Below are positions 50,758 through 61,816 of a stretch of 64,000 nucleotides of DNA, in pieces (position 1 is the stretch's first letter; every line of letters begins with the position of its first letter). The notes beneath the pieces were generated by a model. It saw only the letters and a list, made by a program, of their open reading frames with translations. It was not told the origin of the DNA and did not search any database. Location of the stretch: positions 124,001 through 188,000 of the forward strand of contig OOIN01000034.1 of assembly GCA_900323505.1 (NCBI GenBank). Reading direction: 5' to 3'. The position numbers were made by a program, and so were the translations under genes. Source of the stretch: Ustilago trichophora (lineage: Eukaryota; Basidiomycota; Ustilaginomycetes; Ustilaginales; Ustilaginaceae).

Positions 50758-51864
50758 ATGGTCGCAGGCTTCGCCCACGCCCCGCTGACTAAGGGCATCC
50801 TCATCATCGTCTCCATAGCCTCGGTCCTTGTCTCCTTGTTCCAACTGAAACCATTCATTCACCTCCAAATCCACCCGCATCTCACCCTTCATCACCAGTG
50901 GTATCGTCTCTTCTCGCAGCACTTTGCATTCACCAACTCATCCGAGCTATTCCTGGCGCTTCTGCTGCTCTACAATGCGGGCGTTAAAGTGGAGCGCACT
51001 TTTGGAACGTACAAGTTTGCGAGCTTTCTAGCAGTCATCACGGCATTGTATACGCTGGCTCAGGTAGTCCTGCTGGGGCTCGCTTCCCTGCTCCTCACTC
51101 GCTACACGGCTCCGAGCGAGACTAGGAATGGAGTCGAGAGAGAAGCACAAAAACACTGGCTCATCAACGGAGCCTCCCCAGCCGGACCTTGGGGTCCCTT
51201 GTTCGCCATCATCCACCAACACCAATCCATCATCCCCCATCTCTGGTCCATCTCCCTCGCACCTCCTGATCTTCAACTTACCGACCAACACATCCAGATA
51301 CACTCCCTCTCCCTACTCCTCGCTTTTTCACAAACAACCTCCACCCTCTTCGCCTCCACCCTCGGCATCCTAATCTCGTCTGTATACCGCTCCCACATCC
51401 CACCGTTCTCAAAACTCAAGCACTATCGTCTACCCCTCCGCCTCTACCGCATAGCCGCGCTACTCTTCACGCCGTGGATCGGTGAGACAAGGCCACCACA
51501 AAGATCATGGCGTGCAGAAGCGCCGATGAGACGCACACTGCAGGCGAGGGAAGCTAGGTTGGCAGAACATAATGCGGCGGTGGCTAATTTGAACCGGACT
51601 AGTAGTGGGCTGCCGAGGATTGCGAGTTTGCTGCGCAGGAGAGAATCGGCGGGTCAGAGTCCGGGTCAGGGTCCGGGTCAGGGTCAGGGACAGACACAAG
51701 GATCAGGGCAGGGACTGCCAGGAAGGGTTCAACAGCGGCTGTCGACGATAGGAGAGAGAAGTGAAGGGGCCGGCTGGAATGATGTCCCGCCAAATCTGGG
51801 AGCGATAGGTCGTGCAGGGCCAAGGAGAGATGGCGAGAGCCTTGGCAATCTTCCAGGAACTTGA
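50758..51864 (+). CDS. Rhomboid-like pseudoprotease (Dsc2/UBAC2 type)
   Basis: 368 residues from the ATG at 50758 (MVAGFAHAPLTKGILIIVS). Five to six hydrophobic segments lie in the first 260 residues. The family-typical start, with FAHAPLTK, and the LTLHHQWYRLFSQHFAFTNSSELFLALLLLYNAGVKVERTFG stretch fit the Der1/rhomboid-like fold without a catalytic Ser/His pair. Known: Dsc2 is part of the Golgi Dsc ubiquitin ligase that activates SREBP; UBAC2 is the animal relative. The C-terminus is Gln/Gly-rich from a GGGTCA-type repeat near 51655-51710. No UBA domain is clear, which differs from UBAC2. Assignment moderate. Confidence 0.7.
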   Translation: MVAGFAHAPLTKGILIIVSIASVLVSLFQLKPFIHLQIHPHLTLHHQWYRLFSQHFAFTNSSELFLALLLLYNAGVKVERTFGTYKFASFLAVITALYTLAQVVLLGLASLLLTRYTAPSETRNGVEREAQKHWLINGASPAGPWGPLFAIIHQHQSIIPHLWSISLAPPDLQLTDQHIQIHSLSLLLAFSQTTSTLFASTLGILISSVYRSHIPPFSKLKHYRLPLRLYRIAALLFTPWIGETRPPQRSWRAEAPMRRTLQAREARLAEHNAAVANLNRTSSGLPRIASLLRRRESAGQSPGQGPGQGQGQTQGSGQGLPGRVQQRLSTIGERSEGAGWNDVPPNLGAIGRAGPRRDGESLGNLPGT

Positions 51865-52055
51865 CGCCCAATCGCGTTCCATCTTTCCACATTGCAATGT
51901 ATACATACCGAATCACTGATGTGCCATCCCAAGATGACATTGTCTCCGTGTCAGCAGAGTCTCGTTTGTGGAAATCTCGTCAAGAGCAGTAGCGGATTGT
52001 GCGGAAATCATAAATGCATTATAATTGCACATTAATTTCCCCCGCATATCGCTGA

Positions 52056-52161
52056 GCGCTCTTGGCGTAGTGGTAGCGCGTGTCTCTCCTACTATTTGTC
52101 TCTCCAAGAGCGTAGGATCACTTCCAAGACGAGGTCGTGGGTTCGACCCCCACAGGGCGCT
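52056..52161 (+). tRNA. tRNA-Arg(CCT) with intron
   Basis: The 106-nt gene. Acceptor GCGCTCT/AGGGCGC with discriminator T; D arm around AGTGGTA; anticodon stem TGTCT/AGACG; variable loop AGGTC; T arm GTGGG-TTCGACC-CCCAC. The loop CTCCTA gives anticodon CCT (codon AGG). An intron of about 34 nt follows base 37, and its GTAGGA pairs with TCCTAC of the anticodon loop. The D-arm and acceptor junction TTGGCGTAGTGG resembles fungal arginine tRNAs. Confidence 0.93.
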
Positions 52162-52616
52162 TTCATTTTGTCTTTTTTTTTTTTTTTTTTTTTTTTTCTC
52201 TTGGTTTCGGTTAATCCATGTACTGTACTGTACTGTACAGTACGTTGCCTGGACCCTGGAAAGCAAACGCGTTGTGCAGTGTAGTGTGCTGTATAGTACA
52301 GTACTGTATTGTAGGACATAGGGAAGCAGTGTCGAGTGCAATTTACGGGTGGGTTGGGTGGGAGCGAACGACGCGAAGTGTTGGTCTTGAAACCATGCTT
52401 TATCGTCGACCATTGAGTTGTTTGCTAGCTTTGTTGCTATAAGCTTTTGCTTCTGCCGCTTCTCTCTTTGTAGTCATGTATACAGCCGAAACACACGCTG
52501 CACAGAGTAGAGCCCCTCACTTCCTACACAACCTTTACCTCTACTCACATCACGACCGCAACACATGCCCTCATTTTTAACTTGATCCCCCGTTCCGCTC
52601 TGCTCGACCCCACAAC
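52162..52616. other. Intergenic region between tRNA-Arg and TPP1-like genes
   Basis: Contains the tRNA terminator, GTACTGTAC repeats at 52220-52243 and 52297-52310, and the promoter of the downstream gene. Confidence 0.55.
52173..52197 (+). terminator. Pol III terminator (T25) of tRNA-Arg
   Basis: A run of 25 T begins 12 nt after the tRNA; the first four or more T would stop RNA polymerase III. Confidence 0.75.
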
Positions 52617-54614
52617 ATGAGTGAGAGCCTGAAAAGTTGGCTATTCATCCACACCTCGTCCTCAGCTATCCTATCCCTCGAGAACAATTACGACCTTTCC
52701 GATTTGCCCTATGTTCGTGGTAACCGAGTCCAATTGCTTCGCTTCCTAACCTTCCGACCCCCCGCCTCGCCCAACTCCCACAACACCGATGTATGGGCAC
52801 TGGTTGGCGATCGCACCCACTGCATCGCCGCCCGCTTCGCCCGCGAGCAAGTGAATCGATTCCACAAGGACCACAATCTCACCTTCACCTCTCTCAAAGG
52901 AGCCCTTTTAACCCTCACCCATGTACGAACGAGCGTTAGCAGAGTCCAAGTAGACCACACTTCACACGGAGCAGGAGGAATAGGAGGAGAAGGACGACCC
53001 TACAGACAAGGGCAATACGCAGTGATACTAGATGTCAAGGGTTGGCAGGTGGTGAGCAGTATCAGTGAACCGGTGTGGTTTGCGGGGGTCAAAGTGGTCA
53101 CCAGTACGAATGGATTTCCCATGGGCGAAGAGGAGAGGGGCAGGGAAATGTTGAGATGGTTGAAAAAGTGGGTTAGATACAAGTGCCTGTTGCGCCGTGC
53201 AAAGGTGGAACAGAGGCAAAGAGAAAAACAAAGGGAAAAGCTTCAAGCTGCTAATGTTGGCGAGGGAGGCGATGAAAGTGCAAGTACAACTCTGCCAACT
53301 CCAGCACAGAGAATTGGCAAACGTAAAGCGTTGCTTGTGTTGAGCTCTTCACAGGTGCAAAACACCCAACCCCTCCAGCCATCGATGCCCGCACAACAGG
53401 CGGCAGAAAAGACAGCATCGCAAGACTCGGAAAGTCTACCCAGTACAACAAGCAGATCCATGGGTCCCTCCAGCAGCAGCGCAGCGGTAGCGATGGCGGC
53501 ACTCTGGCAAGATTTTGATCTGGATTTCATTGCAGTCAACGATGATCATGTTGATGCTATCGATGTTCCTGGCCAATGGGATCAAGCCGTGCTGCGACCA
53601 AGCACGGAGCCCGCAACTCCAGCGGTGCCGGTGGTGGCTCAAGCGACTCAAGAATCACCACAGACCGCCAGCATTCCAGCACAAGAAGAGTTTCAGTCAC
53701 AAACACAATCACAAACACAAACTCAGACACAGTCAGATTTAGATCCTTACGAATCAGGACTCTCCGACTACGAACGAAATACCCGTCTCGCTCGGTATCG
53801 CTTCAGACATCCTCCCAATCCACCTTTTCCGTCTTCTTCTCCGATCAACCCCAACGAAACGTCCGCACAGAAAATCGACAGGCATCGAGAACGCCTACAT
53901 CCCACATTTGAGCCTTGGAAAGCTCGTCGTCTTGAACTTGACCTTTCCACCTCTCACTCTGCGTACATCGCACACCTTGATCAAGAAGCCACACGCATTG
54001 CCGAGGCATATGAGGCCGATGAAATCTTTAAAGCTGCTTGTGAGCGATCGAGCTCCGAAGAAAGGGAGAGAGAGGAGGCTGCGGTTTCAAGGCGTAGGGG
54101 CAATGTTAGAGAGGCGAGGTCGAAACGTATTGCTGGTAGGGAGGAGAGGGAGGAGGAGGGAGTGGGTATCGGGCGTTTCAAACGGGGCAAGGATGTCGTT
54201 CAGGGTTTGCAAGGCCAAGTGCGACAGGTTGAGATGGATATAGTGAACGAAACTGCCTCTGCTGCAGTGTTACATGGGGAGAAGGATATCCCTTCTCAAA
54301 TGTCTACTTCCTCTGGTTCACCGACAGCGCCTGCAAAGACAAGTACTTCAATACAACACAAAAACACAACCTCCAATGCCCCAGACAAACCTTGGAACGA
54401 TGCACAGTCTACCATCAACCAACATCTTTCCGAATCAGAACTACCACCATCAGCAACAACCCATGACATCCCACCTCAAGCTCCTTTGCAAAAACATCCC
54501 AAATTCAAACCTAGCTCAATACCATCTTCACCTTCCGCATCCTCAACAACGAGCAAGAGGAGCAGGGAGAGCAAAAAGCGAAAGCGTAATCAGAACGCTT
54601 TGGCCGCTCTGTAA
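52617..54614 (+). CDS. Candidate shelterin TPP1/Tpz1-like protein (OB-fold)
   Basis: 665 residues, single exon. The first 180 residues fit a TPP1/Est3-type OB fold: LKSWLFIHT, then RGNRVQLLRFLTF, VWALVGDRTHCIAARFAREQV (the strand pattern seen in TPP1), FTSLKGALLTLTHVRTSV and YAVILDVKGWQVV. A basic coiled coil (about 175-205) follows, then Gln/Thr-rich disorder (QSQTQTQTQ), LDPYESGLSDYERNTRLARY (about 375-395), helical Arg/Glu segments and a basic tail (KRSRESKKRKRNQ). Known: TPP1 joins Pot1 to telomerase and other shelterin parts. No direct check was possible; another OB-fold protein remains possible. Confidence 0.6.
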   Translation: MSESLKSWLFIHTSSSAILSLENNYDLSDLPYVRGNRVQLLRFLTFRPPASPNSHNTDVWALVGDRTHCIAARFAREQVNRFHKDHNLTFTSLKGALLTLTHVRTSVSRVQVDHTSHGAGGIGGEGRPYRQGQYAVILDVKGWQVVSSISEPVWFAGVKVVTSTNGFPMGEEERGREMLRWLKKWVRYKCLLRRAKVEQRQREKQREKLQAANVGEGGDESASTTLPTPAQRIGKRKALLVLSSSQVQNTQPLQPSMPAQQAAEKTASQDSESLPSTTSRSMGPSSSSAAVAMAALWQDFDLDFIAVNDDHVDAIDVPGQWDQAVLRPSTEPATPAVPVVAQATQESPQTASIPAQEEFQSQTQSQTQTQTQSDLDPYESGLSDYERNTRLARYRFRHPPNPPFPSSSPINPNETSAQKIDRHRERLHPTFEPWKARRLELDLSTSHSAYIAHLDQEATRIAEAYEADEIFKAACERSSSEEREREEAAVSRRRGNVREARSKRIAGREEREEEGVGIGRFKRGKDVVQGLQGQVRQVEMDIVNETASAAVLHGEKDIPSQMSTSSGSPTAPAKTSTSIQHKNTTSNAPDKPWNDAQSTINQHLSESELPPSATTHDIPPQAPLQKHPKFKPSSIPSSPSASSTTSKRSRESKKRKRNQNALAAL

Positions 54615-54684
54615 GCATTACCTCCTTCTACCCTTTTCGTCAATTCAGTAGAGGGATTCGAGATGTACTGACACAACACTCCCA

Positions 54685-54754
<70 letters not shown>

Positions 54755-55261
54755 GGTTTGGTTTGGTTTGGTTTGGCTATCCTTCTTTTGATGCTAATGT
54801 TTGCATTTATCAACGAGCAGGATGGCGCAGATCATCGATTAGCATCCACACCCAGAGACCCATCCTTGCCAGAAAGATACATTGTGGTGCTTGCCAATTC
54901 ACCCCTCCTCATTCCCATCGTCAAGCGCAACCCAGATCCCATCATGTGAACACAAGCAAATTCCTCACAGATAAACTCAAACGCAAACAAAGCAAAATTG
55001 CACACCTTTAAACTGTGAGGAGATGTTATAGGAAATCTCTGAGGCCAGAGCCAATGAATTTTGGGGGGATGTGGGGTGGTTAGAGTGTGAGGATGAAGTG
55101 CTTAAAAGCGCAGTAATACACGGTGATGAGGGTTGATGGTTAGGGAAAGAATGCAAAAGTGAACCAGCGGCGATAAGGAGAAGAAACACAAACCACTGTC
55201 GCAGCCTTGAAAAGAGAGGAAACAGAAAAGAGCTGAGACAAGTGAAAAAAAAAAAAAGTGT
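54615..55261. other. Convergent 3' region with a 66-nt T tract
   Basis: The tract of T at 54688-54753 is followed by a short GGTTT repeat (54754-54777). No gene recognised; the eL15 mRNA 3' end lies on the right. Confidence 0.55.
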
Positions 55262-56468
55262 TTAACGGTATCGTCGGAGCTGGAGGGTGTCCCTCTTTCG
55301 GATGGTAGAGTTCTTTCCACCACCCTGGGTCTTGTTGTAACGGTGACCCTTGCCCTGACCACGGCTCTTCTTGCCGGTGGCGGTCAAGCCGCGGCACTCG
55401 CGACGCTTGTGAACGGCCTTTGCGATCCAGTTGATGCGGGGGTCGCGACGAATGGCCTTGTGCTGAGGGTCAACGGCGATAACCTCAAAGTACTTGTAGA
55501 CACCATCCTGGTTGATCCAGTACGAGTTGAGGATGCGCAAGTTGGAGCACTTGCGGCCAACACGCTCCTCGGCAGTGGCGCGAAGCGAACGCTGGTACTT
55601 GAGGTGGTTGACACCCTGACGAACGGGCTTGCCGTAAGTGGCACCCTTGGGGACGGGCTTCTTGCGGTTACCGCGACGAACACGGATGCGGTAGATGACG
55701 TAACCCTGCTTGGACTTGTAGCCAAGACGGTGGGCCTTGTCAAGACGCGAGGGGCGCGAAGCTCGGTGGATCACGTTGAGCTGACGGTACTCCCAGCATC
55801 TGTTGGTGTGGAAAGAGACGAGATGGGATGAAAAAGGTTAGCATATTGTTGGTGTGGTAGAGGTTGATGATCCCTCGCTATCGCTCTCATTAACGCCGCT
55901 TGTCGCCGTGTCTACTGAGCCATTTTTTGTTGAGAACAACAAGGCTGGCCGACAAACACAGCAATCAATACGACATCTATGTGAAACTTTGATCGCAATG
56001 GTCTGACAGTCAAAGATGATTGAACTGCATCTCGCGTCGTGATGTTGCAAAAGTCGTAGAGCAGAGTCATGCAAAGCACTGAACAGGATGAAGCAGAGCA
56101 AGGACTAGACCGGAGACCGCACGACGTACAAGACGCCGCAATCCAGGATCTTTTGTCCTCGAATATCTACCTGATCTATGCCAAGCGACAATCTTGTTCT
56201 GACATCGCTTGCTTCCATCACGAACGAAATACGCTTCCCAACCTGGACCGGCATCAGACCAAGTACGAGCCAAAGACGACAACGACGATGCAGTGTCGAT
56301 CACCGAGTCTGCTGCATTGCAACAAACAGCTGGTCGAATTGAAAAAAGCGATAGCGAGGTTGTATGGCTGAACGTGTGTTTGGATACTAACCGAACACGG
56401 AGAAGGAATCGGAGCACATCGCTCTGTTTCTTCTTGTAGAGCTCCTCGACGTATTTGTAGGCACCCAT
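55262..56468 (-). CDS. 60S ribosomal protein eL15
   Basis: Two coding exons, 56468-56392 and 55799-55262, give 204 residues, exactly the usual eL15 length. Exon 1 reads [20 protein letters not shown] and exon 2 continues [18 protein letters not shown]. The intron between them (592 nt, GTTAGT donor) interrupts an Arg codon. A further intron appears to end directly before the ATG (AACAG|ATG) and to start at GTAAG after 56966, so a 5' leader exon near 56966-57015 is likely. Known: component of the large subunit. Divergent from uL18. Confidence 0.95.
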
Positions 56469-57603
56469 CTGTTGTTGTTTGTTGTCAAAAGATTTATCAA
56501 AGGGAGGGAAATGGTTAGCACGAGCTTTCAAGCAATCGTGAACGAAAAGGGGACTCAAAAGGTCGACGCCTCGCACCAGAACACAATTCTAAGCGGTTCG
56601 CATTTTTCCAAAAGAAGAGAATATGCTACTACAACTCGAAGAAGAGGTCCTGGATTACAGAGGGTACTAAACGTCCCAGAAACGTAGCCGATGTTGTTGG
56701 TGTTGGCGTGCGGTTGGTTAATTTGTGGAATGCGTATGCGTGCGATGCTGCGTTGCTATCGTATGGTCTGCTATCGTATGGTCCATCATTGTAGGTTTGG
56801 CATGCATTTCCTTACATCTGAATGTTATCTCGATTTGAGTGGATTTGGTGGTGATGGCGGTGCGTGCGAATGCTGCTGATGCTGGCGATTGGGTGGACTG
56901 GGCTACGTTTGCTGAAAGGTTCCTTTGTTGTCGATAATAGTGGATAGGTGCTGCGAGTCTTACCTTGTATGATTCTTGATGACGAAGTCGTAGGGTGTCG
57001 AGAAGGAGAAGCTGCGATGATGAGCAACTCGTTACCCACACTGACTGCTCGCACACTCACACTTTCCAGAAGCTAGAGCCGGGACTCTCTGCTAACATTT
57101 CGAATCTTGGTCTCTTTCCGCCTGCTACTGGCCACACACTCTCTAGAGAGCCTGTCTTGTGTTTCGCTTCTCGTTCGAGACTCGAGATTCTCGACTGTCG
57201 CTCTGACTGAGAAAAAGAAAAGAGAGCGAAAGGGCCACACGTGATGCTGAATTTTGAGCCAGCAGCCAGTGCCAGGCAAAAAATTGATTGGGGGGCAGCA
57301 ATTGACCAGAGCTCGGCCGAGCTTATTCGGAACCGCGTTTGGGTGCGAAGGTTTTTTCCGAGAAAGCAGCTACGAAGAGAGCTTCAGCTCAACTGGGCAG
57401 CAGCGTGAGTCTCTTTCGCAACTCAAGCAGATTCTCGACACACAAAGTGACAGCGGTGACAGCCAGAAGGTGTCCGAGTGAACGGCAAGCCAGACGTGCA
57501 GCACGGCAGGGCGGCGTCAGCGAGGGTCCATATTCCAAGTATAGCTCGCCATCCTCCTTCCTGATCACCAAGCCTGAAGCCATCAGCCTCAAGATTACCC
57601 AAG
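56469..57603. promoter_or_regulatory. Divergent ribosomal-protein promoter and leader region (eL15/uL18)
   Basis: Holds the putative eL15 leader exon (about 57015-56966) and its 5' UTR intron (56965-56469) on the minus strand, and the uL18 leader on the plus strand. No start codon lies in the leader exon. TSS positions are inferred only. Confidence 0.55.
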
Positions 57604-58764
57604 ATGGTGAGTAGATGATCAAGAAGCATCATGTCGACAACATCGCGTGGATCCCAAAGTTGTGATGTGCTATCAAGCCGTCCATGCATCAGGTGGACAT
57701 CAGAACTCTGGATCAACACTCGACTTGGAAAGCATTGGGTTCAATATAGTGAATGACGGAGGACGGTATACTTGATGTTGTCGACATGACTATCGCATAC
57801 CGAACAATGGTGAATAAGCCATACTTACATTATTCCATGCAATCGACCTCTCCACACATACAACCAACAGCCTTTCGTCAAGACTGTCAAGTCTAGCGCC
57901 TACTTCTCTCGTTACCAGGTCAAGTACCGACGACGACGAGAGGGCCGTACCGACTACTACGCCCGCAAGCGTCTCGTTTCGCAGGCCAAGAACAAGTACA
58001 ACGCTCCCAAGTACCGTCTCGTTGTCCGTTTCTCCAACCGATACGTCACCTGCCAGATCGTTCACGCCAAGATCAACGGTGACTACGTCCTCACCCAGGC
58101 TTCTTCCAAGGAGCTCCCCCGCTACGGTGTCAAGACCGGTCTTTCCAACTGGACCGCCGCTTACGCCACTGGTCTCCTTGTCGCTCGTCGTGCTTTGACC
58201 ATCCTCGGTCTTGCCGACAAGTACGAGGGTGTTACTGAGCCCGATGGAGAGATGGCCGAGGTTGAGCCTCTCGGAGATGACGAGCCCCGCCCCTTCAAGT
58301 GTTTCCTCGATGTTGGTCTGAAGCGCACCTCGACCGGTTCGCGTGTTTTCGGTGCCCTCAAGGGTGCCTCGGACGGTGGAATCTTTGTCCCCCACTCTGA
58401 GAAGCGATTCCCCGGTTTCGACCCCGAGGCCAAGGAGCTCGACGCCGAACTCCTCCGCTCTTACATCTACGGTGGCCACGTCGCCGAATACATGGAGTCG
58501 CTTGAGGAGGAAGATGACGAGCGATTCAAGAAGCAGTTCTCCACCGCCCTCGAGCAGGAGGTCGGCTCCGAGGACCTCGAGGACATGTGGACCGAGGCCT
58601 TCGAGAAGATTCGCGAGGACCCCAGCTTCACCCCTTCCGACAAGACCGCCAAGAACTGGGCCGCCGAATCCAAGAAGTACAAGGCTACCAAGCTCACCTA
58701 CGAGCAGCGCAAGGCCAAGATCGCCGACAAGATCGCCGCCTTCAAGGCCGGTGCCGACCTCTAA
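57604..58764 (+). CDS. 60S ribosomal protein uL18 (RPL5)
   Basis: Exon 1 is just the ATG (57604-57606), followed directly by GTGAGT; exon 2 is 57871-58764, 298 residues in all. It reads MPFVKTVKSSAYFSRYQVKY at the start; NRYVTCQIVHAKINGDYVL and GLLVARRALTILGLADKYEG follow; a C-terminal basic helix ends KIAAFKAGADL. Known: with 5S rRNA and uL5 it forms the 5S RNP of the large subunit. Codon use is strongly biased to C-ending codons, typical of highly expressed genes. The 264-nt intron has GT-AG ends. Confidence 0.96.
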
Positions 58765-59480
58765 GCATCTCGCCCGCATCTTGTGTGCTCTTCAGGCTTT
58801 CACCTTCTTTCTTTTTTGGCTTCACACCCCCCCTTTCCTTCGCATCTTTTCTTTCATTCATCCCATGTGCACTAGCCCAGCCAAATCTCCGGCAACGCCT
58901 AGTTATATCATACACCAAAAACGATTGTCGAAATCAGCATCGATTGATGACTTGATCAAGGCAGATCAATATGCATACTGCAATACCATCGACTGAATAT
59001 CTAGTCGTTTGTACCATCATCTCCCATCTTTTTGTTTGTGCTTGGTGTATCGTGAATTTCTTGTCATCGTTATCTCCAAAAAAACAATGAGTCTTCAAAT
59101 CGATCAAGTTACGCATGGATTGACACTGGCCGTTGCAACAAGGAATTCCCAGAACCGTCTCCTTGCTCCATGTCTCAAAGTGCCTCATGTCACTTCATCA
59201 GAGCTCACATTCATCACAATCAGACTGGGCCCACAAAGTAAAAGATTAGGATGCTATGCTCGTGAATTGAGAATTCGTTTTTGGGTTTTGAGCTGGCCAT
59301 GGGGCTCGGTTGAGTTGGCCGGAGAGGGGATGGAAAAGTACATGAGGAAGACACAGGGTAAGTGTCGACCCTAGGCTCATTGAACGGAGATGAACCAGTC
59401 CAAATTGCCAATTCGAGAGTATGTGTGTACGTTGGAAGAGAAGAAACCAGGAAACCGAAACCAATTTGCCCGCGAGGCAT
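58765..59480. other. Convergent 3' region between uL18 and uS19
   Basis: About 700 bases, T-rich after the uL18 stop; no gene recognised. Confidence 0.5.
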
Positions 59481-60612
59481 TTATCGGATGGGGAGGAATC
59501 GGTCGACGGTAGCACCCTTACCCTTGGCACCGTGACGGGTGGGGATGTAGGTCATGGCGAACTCGCCAAGGTAGTGACCGACCATCTCGGGCTTGATCTC
59601 GGTGTTGACGAAGAAGCGACCGGTGTAGATGCCGATCATGGAGCCAATCATCTCGGGGACAATGATCATGTCACGCAAGTGGGTCTTGACGGTGGCGGGC
59701 TTCTCGTTGGGCTGGCACTCGGCCTTGGCCTTACGGAGACGCTTGATGAGACCCATGGGCTTGCGCTTGAGACCACGCTGGAACTTTCTGCGGGCACGAG
59801 CGTGGACGAGCGACATGAAGTCCTCGTTGGACATGTCGAGGAGAGAGTCGAGCTCTACACCACGGTAGGTGAACTTGCGGAAAGTTCGCTTGCGCTTGAG
59901 CTCGGCAGCGGCGGCGGCGTCGTAGTCATCCCTGAAGAAGTTGAAAAGTCAATGGTAAAATGTTGTAGGAACCGTCAGCTCGATGTTCAAGGAGCCTCAA
60001 TCAGATCTGTTATTTGTTGGTGGGCGAATATGCTTCTGAGAAAGACTGCATCAAATAACGTCGGTGTGATGGACGGTATAAGGTGCTTCGAAGATCCTCA
60101 TTGTGAATGGCGGATGTGGATCGAGGGTCTCCTAACTAGATTCAGGATCGCTGTGAATGATGATAACAACTGATGAGGCTTTCAACTGGTCGTGATGGGG
60201 CCGCTGGTGATGTCTGTGACGTTGCGCCTATCGTCCAGATGATTCCATCGTCGTCTAAGTTCGACTTTGTCGGAGGCACTTGATCGACCCGTTTGACTTG
60301 CCTGCCAGATGGTCATCGAAGCGGTTTGATCGTAGCCTTTGTCATTCCTACAGATCTGGACGCAAGAGACTATGATGCTTGCCTTTCTATGCCTGCGTTC
60401 TTTGTTGCGCCATCTTCATCTTCCGTCAAGCCGTATATCTACGATGTTGAATCTGTCTGACGATAACTTCTTCCGTGTCTGCTTTTTATTGTCGATGACT
60501 GCTGTGCTGATGTCGGAATGTCGGTGCTACAGTGTCGTGTGTGTGATGCTTTGAATGTTGTGTCGATCCCAGAAGCATAATCCCACCTCGAGCAGCAAGG
60601 TGCTACTTACAT
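59481..60612 (-). CDS. 40S ribosomal protein uS19 (RPS15)
   Basis: Exon 1 ends with AT (60612-60611) before a GTAAGT donor; exon 2 starts at 59931 with G, so the start codon is split by a 679-nt intron. 150 residues, starting [20 protein letters not shown], with [45 protein letters not shown] and a C-terminus [19 protein letters not shown]. Known: head of the small subunit. The split ATG is inferred from the open frame at the exon 2 start and the canonical splice sites. Confidence 0.93.
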
Positions 60613-61816
60613 GTTGGGCAATCTTGATGGTGAGGAGAAAGAAGGTAGAATGACGGCGACGCAACTTCGTTGTCTCTCTGGGCCCTCGCTCAACTCTCTC
60701 ACTCGCTCACTCACTCACTCACCTGGCCTCCTCTCCAGCATCGCTAGTAGCACACAGCAGTCTGACACTCAAACACTCTTTCTGGCTTTGAGCGCCAAAT
60801 TGCAATTCGATTCCAACAAAGCCCAGCGAAACCAGTGTGGACCCTCAGGCTCTTGTTCAACCACACCCAATCTCAAGCCCGTCAAACCTTTGCCATTTGG
60901 CAGCAGGTATCGTGCCAAATTACACCTAGACTGCTGTCATGCCCCTCTATGCCCAGCCAAAAATCTCAAAACCTCTGCCAAATTCGCAAAAGTTCCCACG
61001 CTTCCCAGCACGATTTTCGTGAGCGCTGCAAATTTGGTCAGTTTCTCGGATCCGAATATCCTCAATATTTCTGAGCGCCAATTTCAGAGGTTGAGCCTGC
61101 ACAGCGCTCTTTGCCTGCCAAATTGGTGCAGACTTGAACAGCCAAGGCCCCGATTCGAGGTGCCAGAGAGAGTGCGAATGTCAAGCGAACGGTGACGCTC
61201 ACTTTCTTGTCTTCTCTCCACGAACTTTCTACAAAAGTACCTAGGTATGTAGTCAACTCACGATGGAGACAGTGTAACGACGTTACGAGGATGGTGGCCA
61301 GCATCGACATAATCACTAGCATCAGCATCAGCGCCAGCATCAGCAGCGATAGCAGGATTAGTAGATGGACGTTCTGGTTCATGGAAAAGGTTGGCGCAGG
61401 TGACTAAAGGCGGAAACGCATTTCAGCAAACACTAGAGGCAATCGTGACGGTCTTCGGCATTGAGTTAGACCATGGAGACGTCGGAAGCAGCAACAATCA
61501 CATCAAGCTTGGAACCGTTCAGTCTGATCGATCGGCAGAGTGGAGGCACAGGATAGCGAATCTTGGACGAGAAGGAGGAGAACTGCACGCAAGATACCGG
61601 CACCACCTGTTATCGTCTGATCATACCAACATCTCCATCGCTCACTCCCTCTTCACCTCCGTGCAAGTTGCTAACCACTCTGGCTGTTGTCTTTTGGGAA
61701 AACGGTGTCATCCTACAGTCCACAAGTCTTCCTTCTTTGGATCAAAGCCCCATTTGCGGATTTGCGGCCGGCACTTTTTCTTCCACAACACCCATTTCAC
61801 CCACTTTCAGAACAAA
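60613..61816. promoter_or_regulatory. Divergent promoter and leader region (uS19/P2)
   Basis: Contains a pyrimidine-rich leader (about 61200-61232) ending in a GTATGT donor at 61245. With the acceptor TTTCAG at 61805-61810 this would form a 566-nt 5' UTR intron ending six bases before the P2 ATG. This is an inference. Confidence 0.5.

Noticed and set aside
54754..54777. Telomere-like GGTTT repeat
   Set aside because: Only four to five degenerate units beside a T tract; no match to TTAGGG and no chromosome-end context.
55800..60610. C/D snoRNAs inside ribosomal protein introns
   Set aside because: Near-matches to box C and D were seen (for example 59972-60048, minus strand), but the C box is imperfect and no terminal stem pairs.
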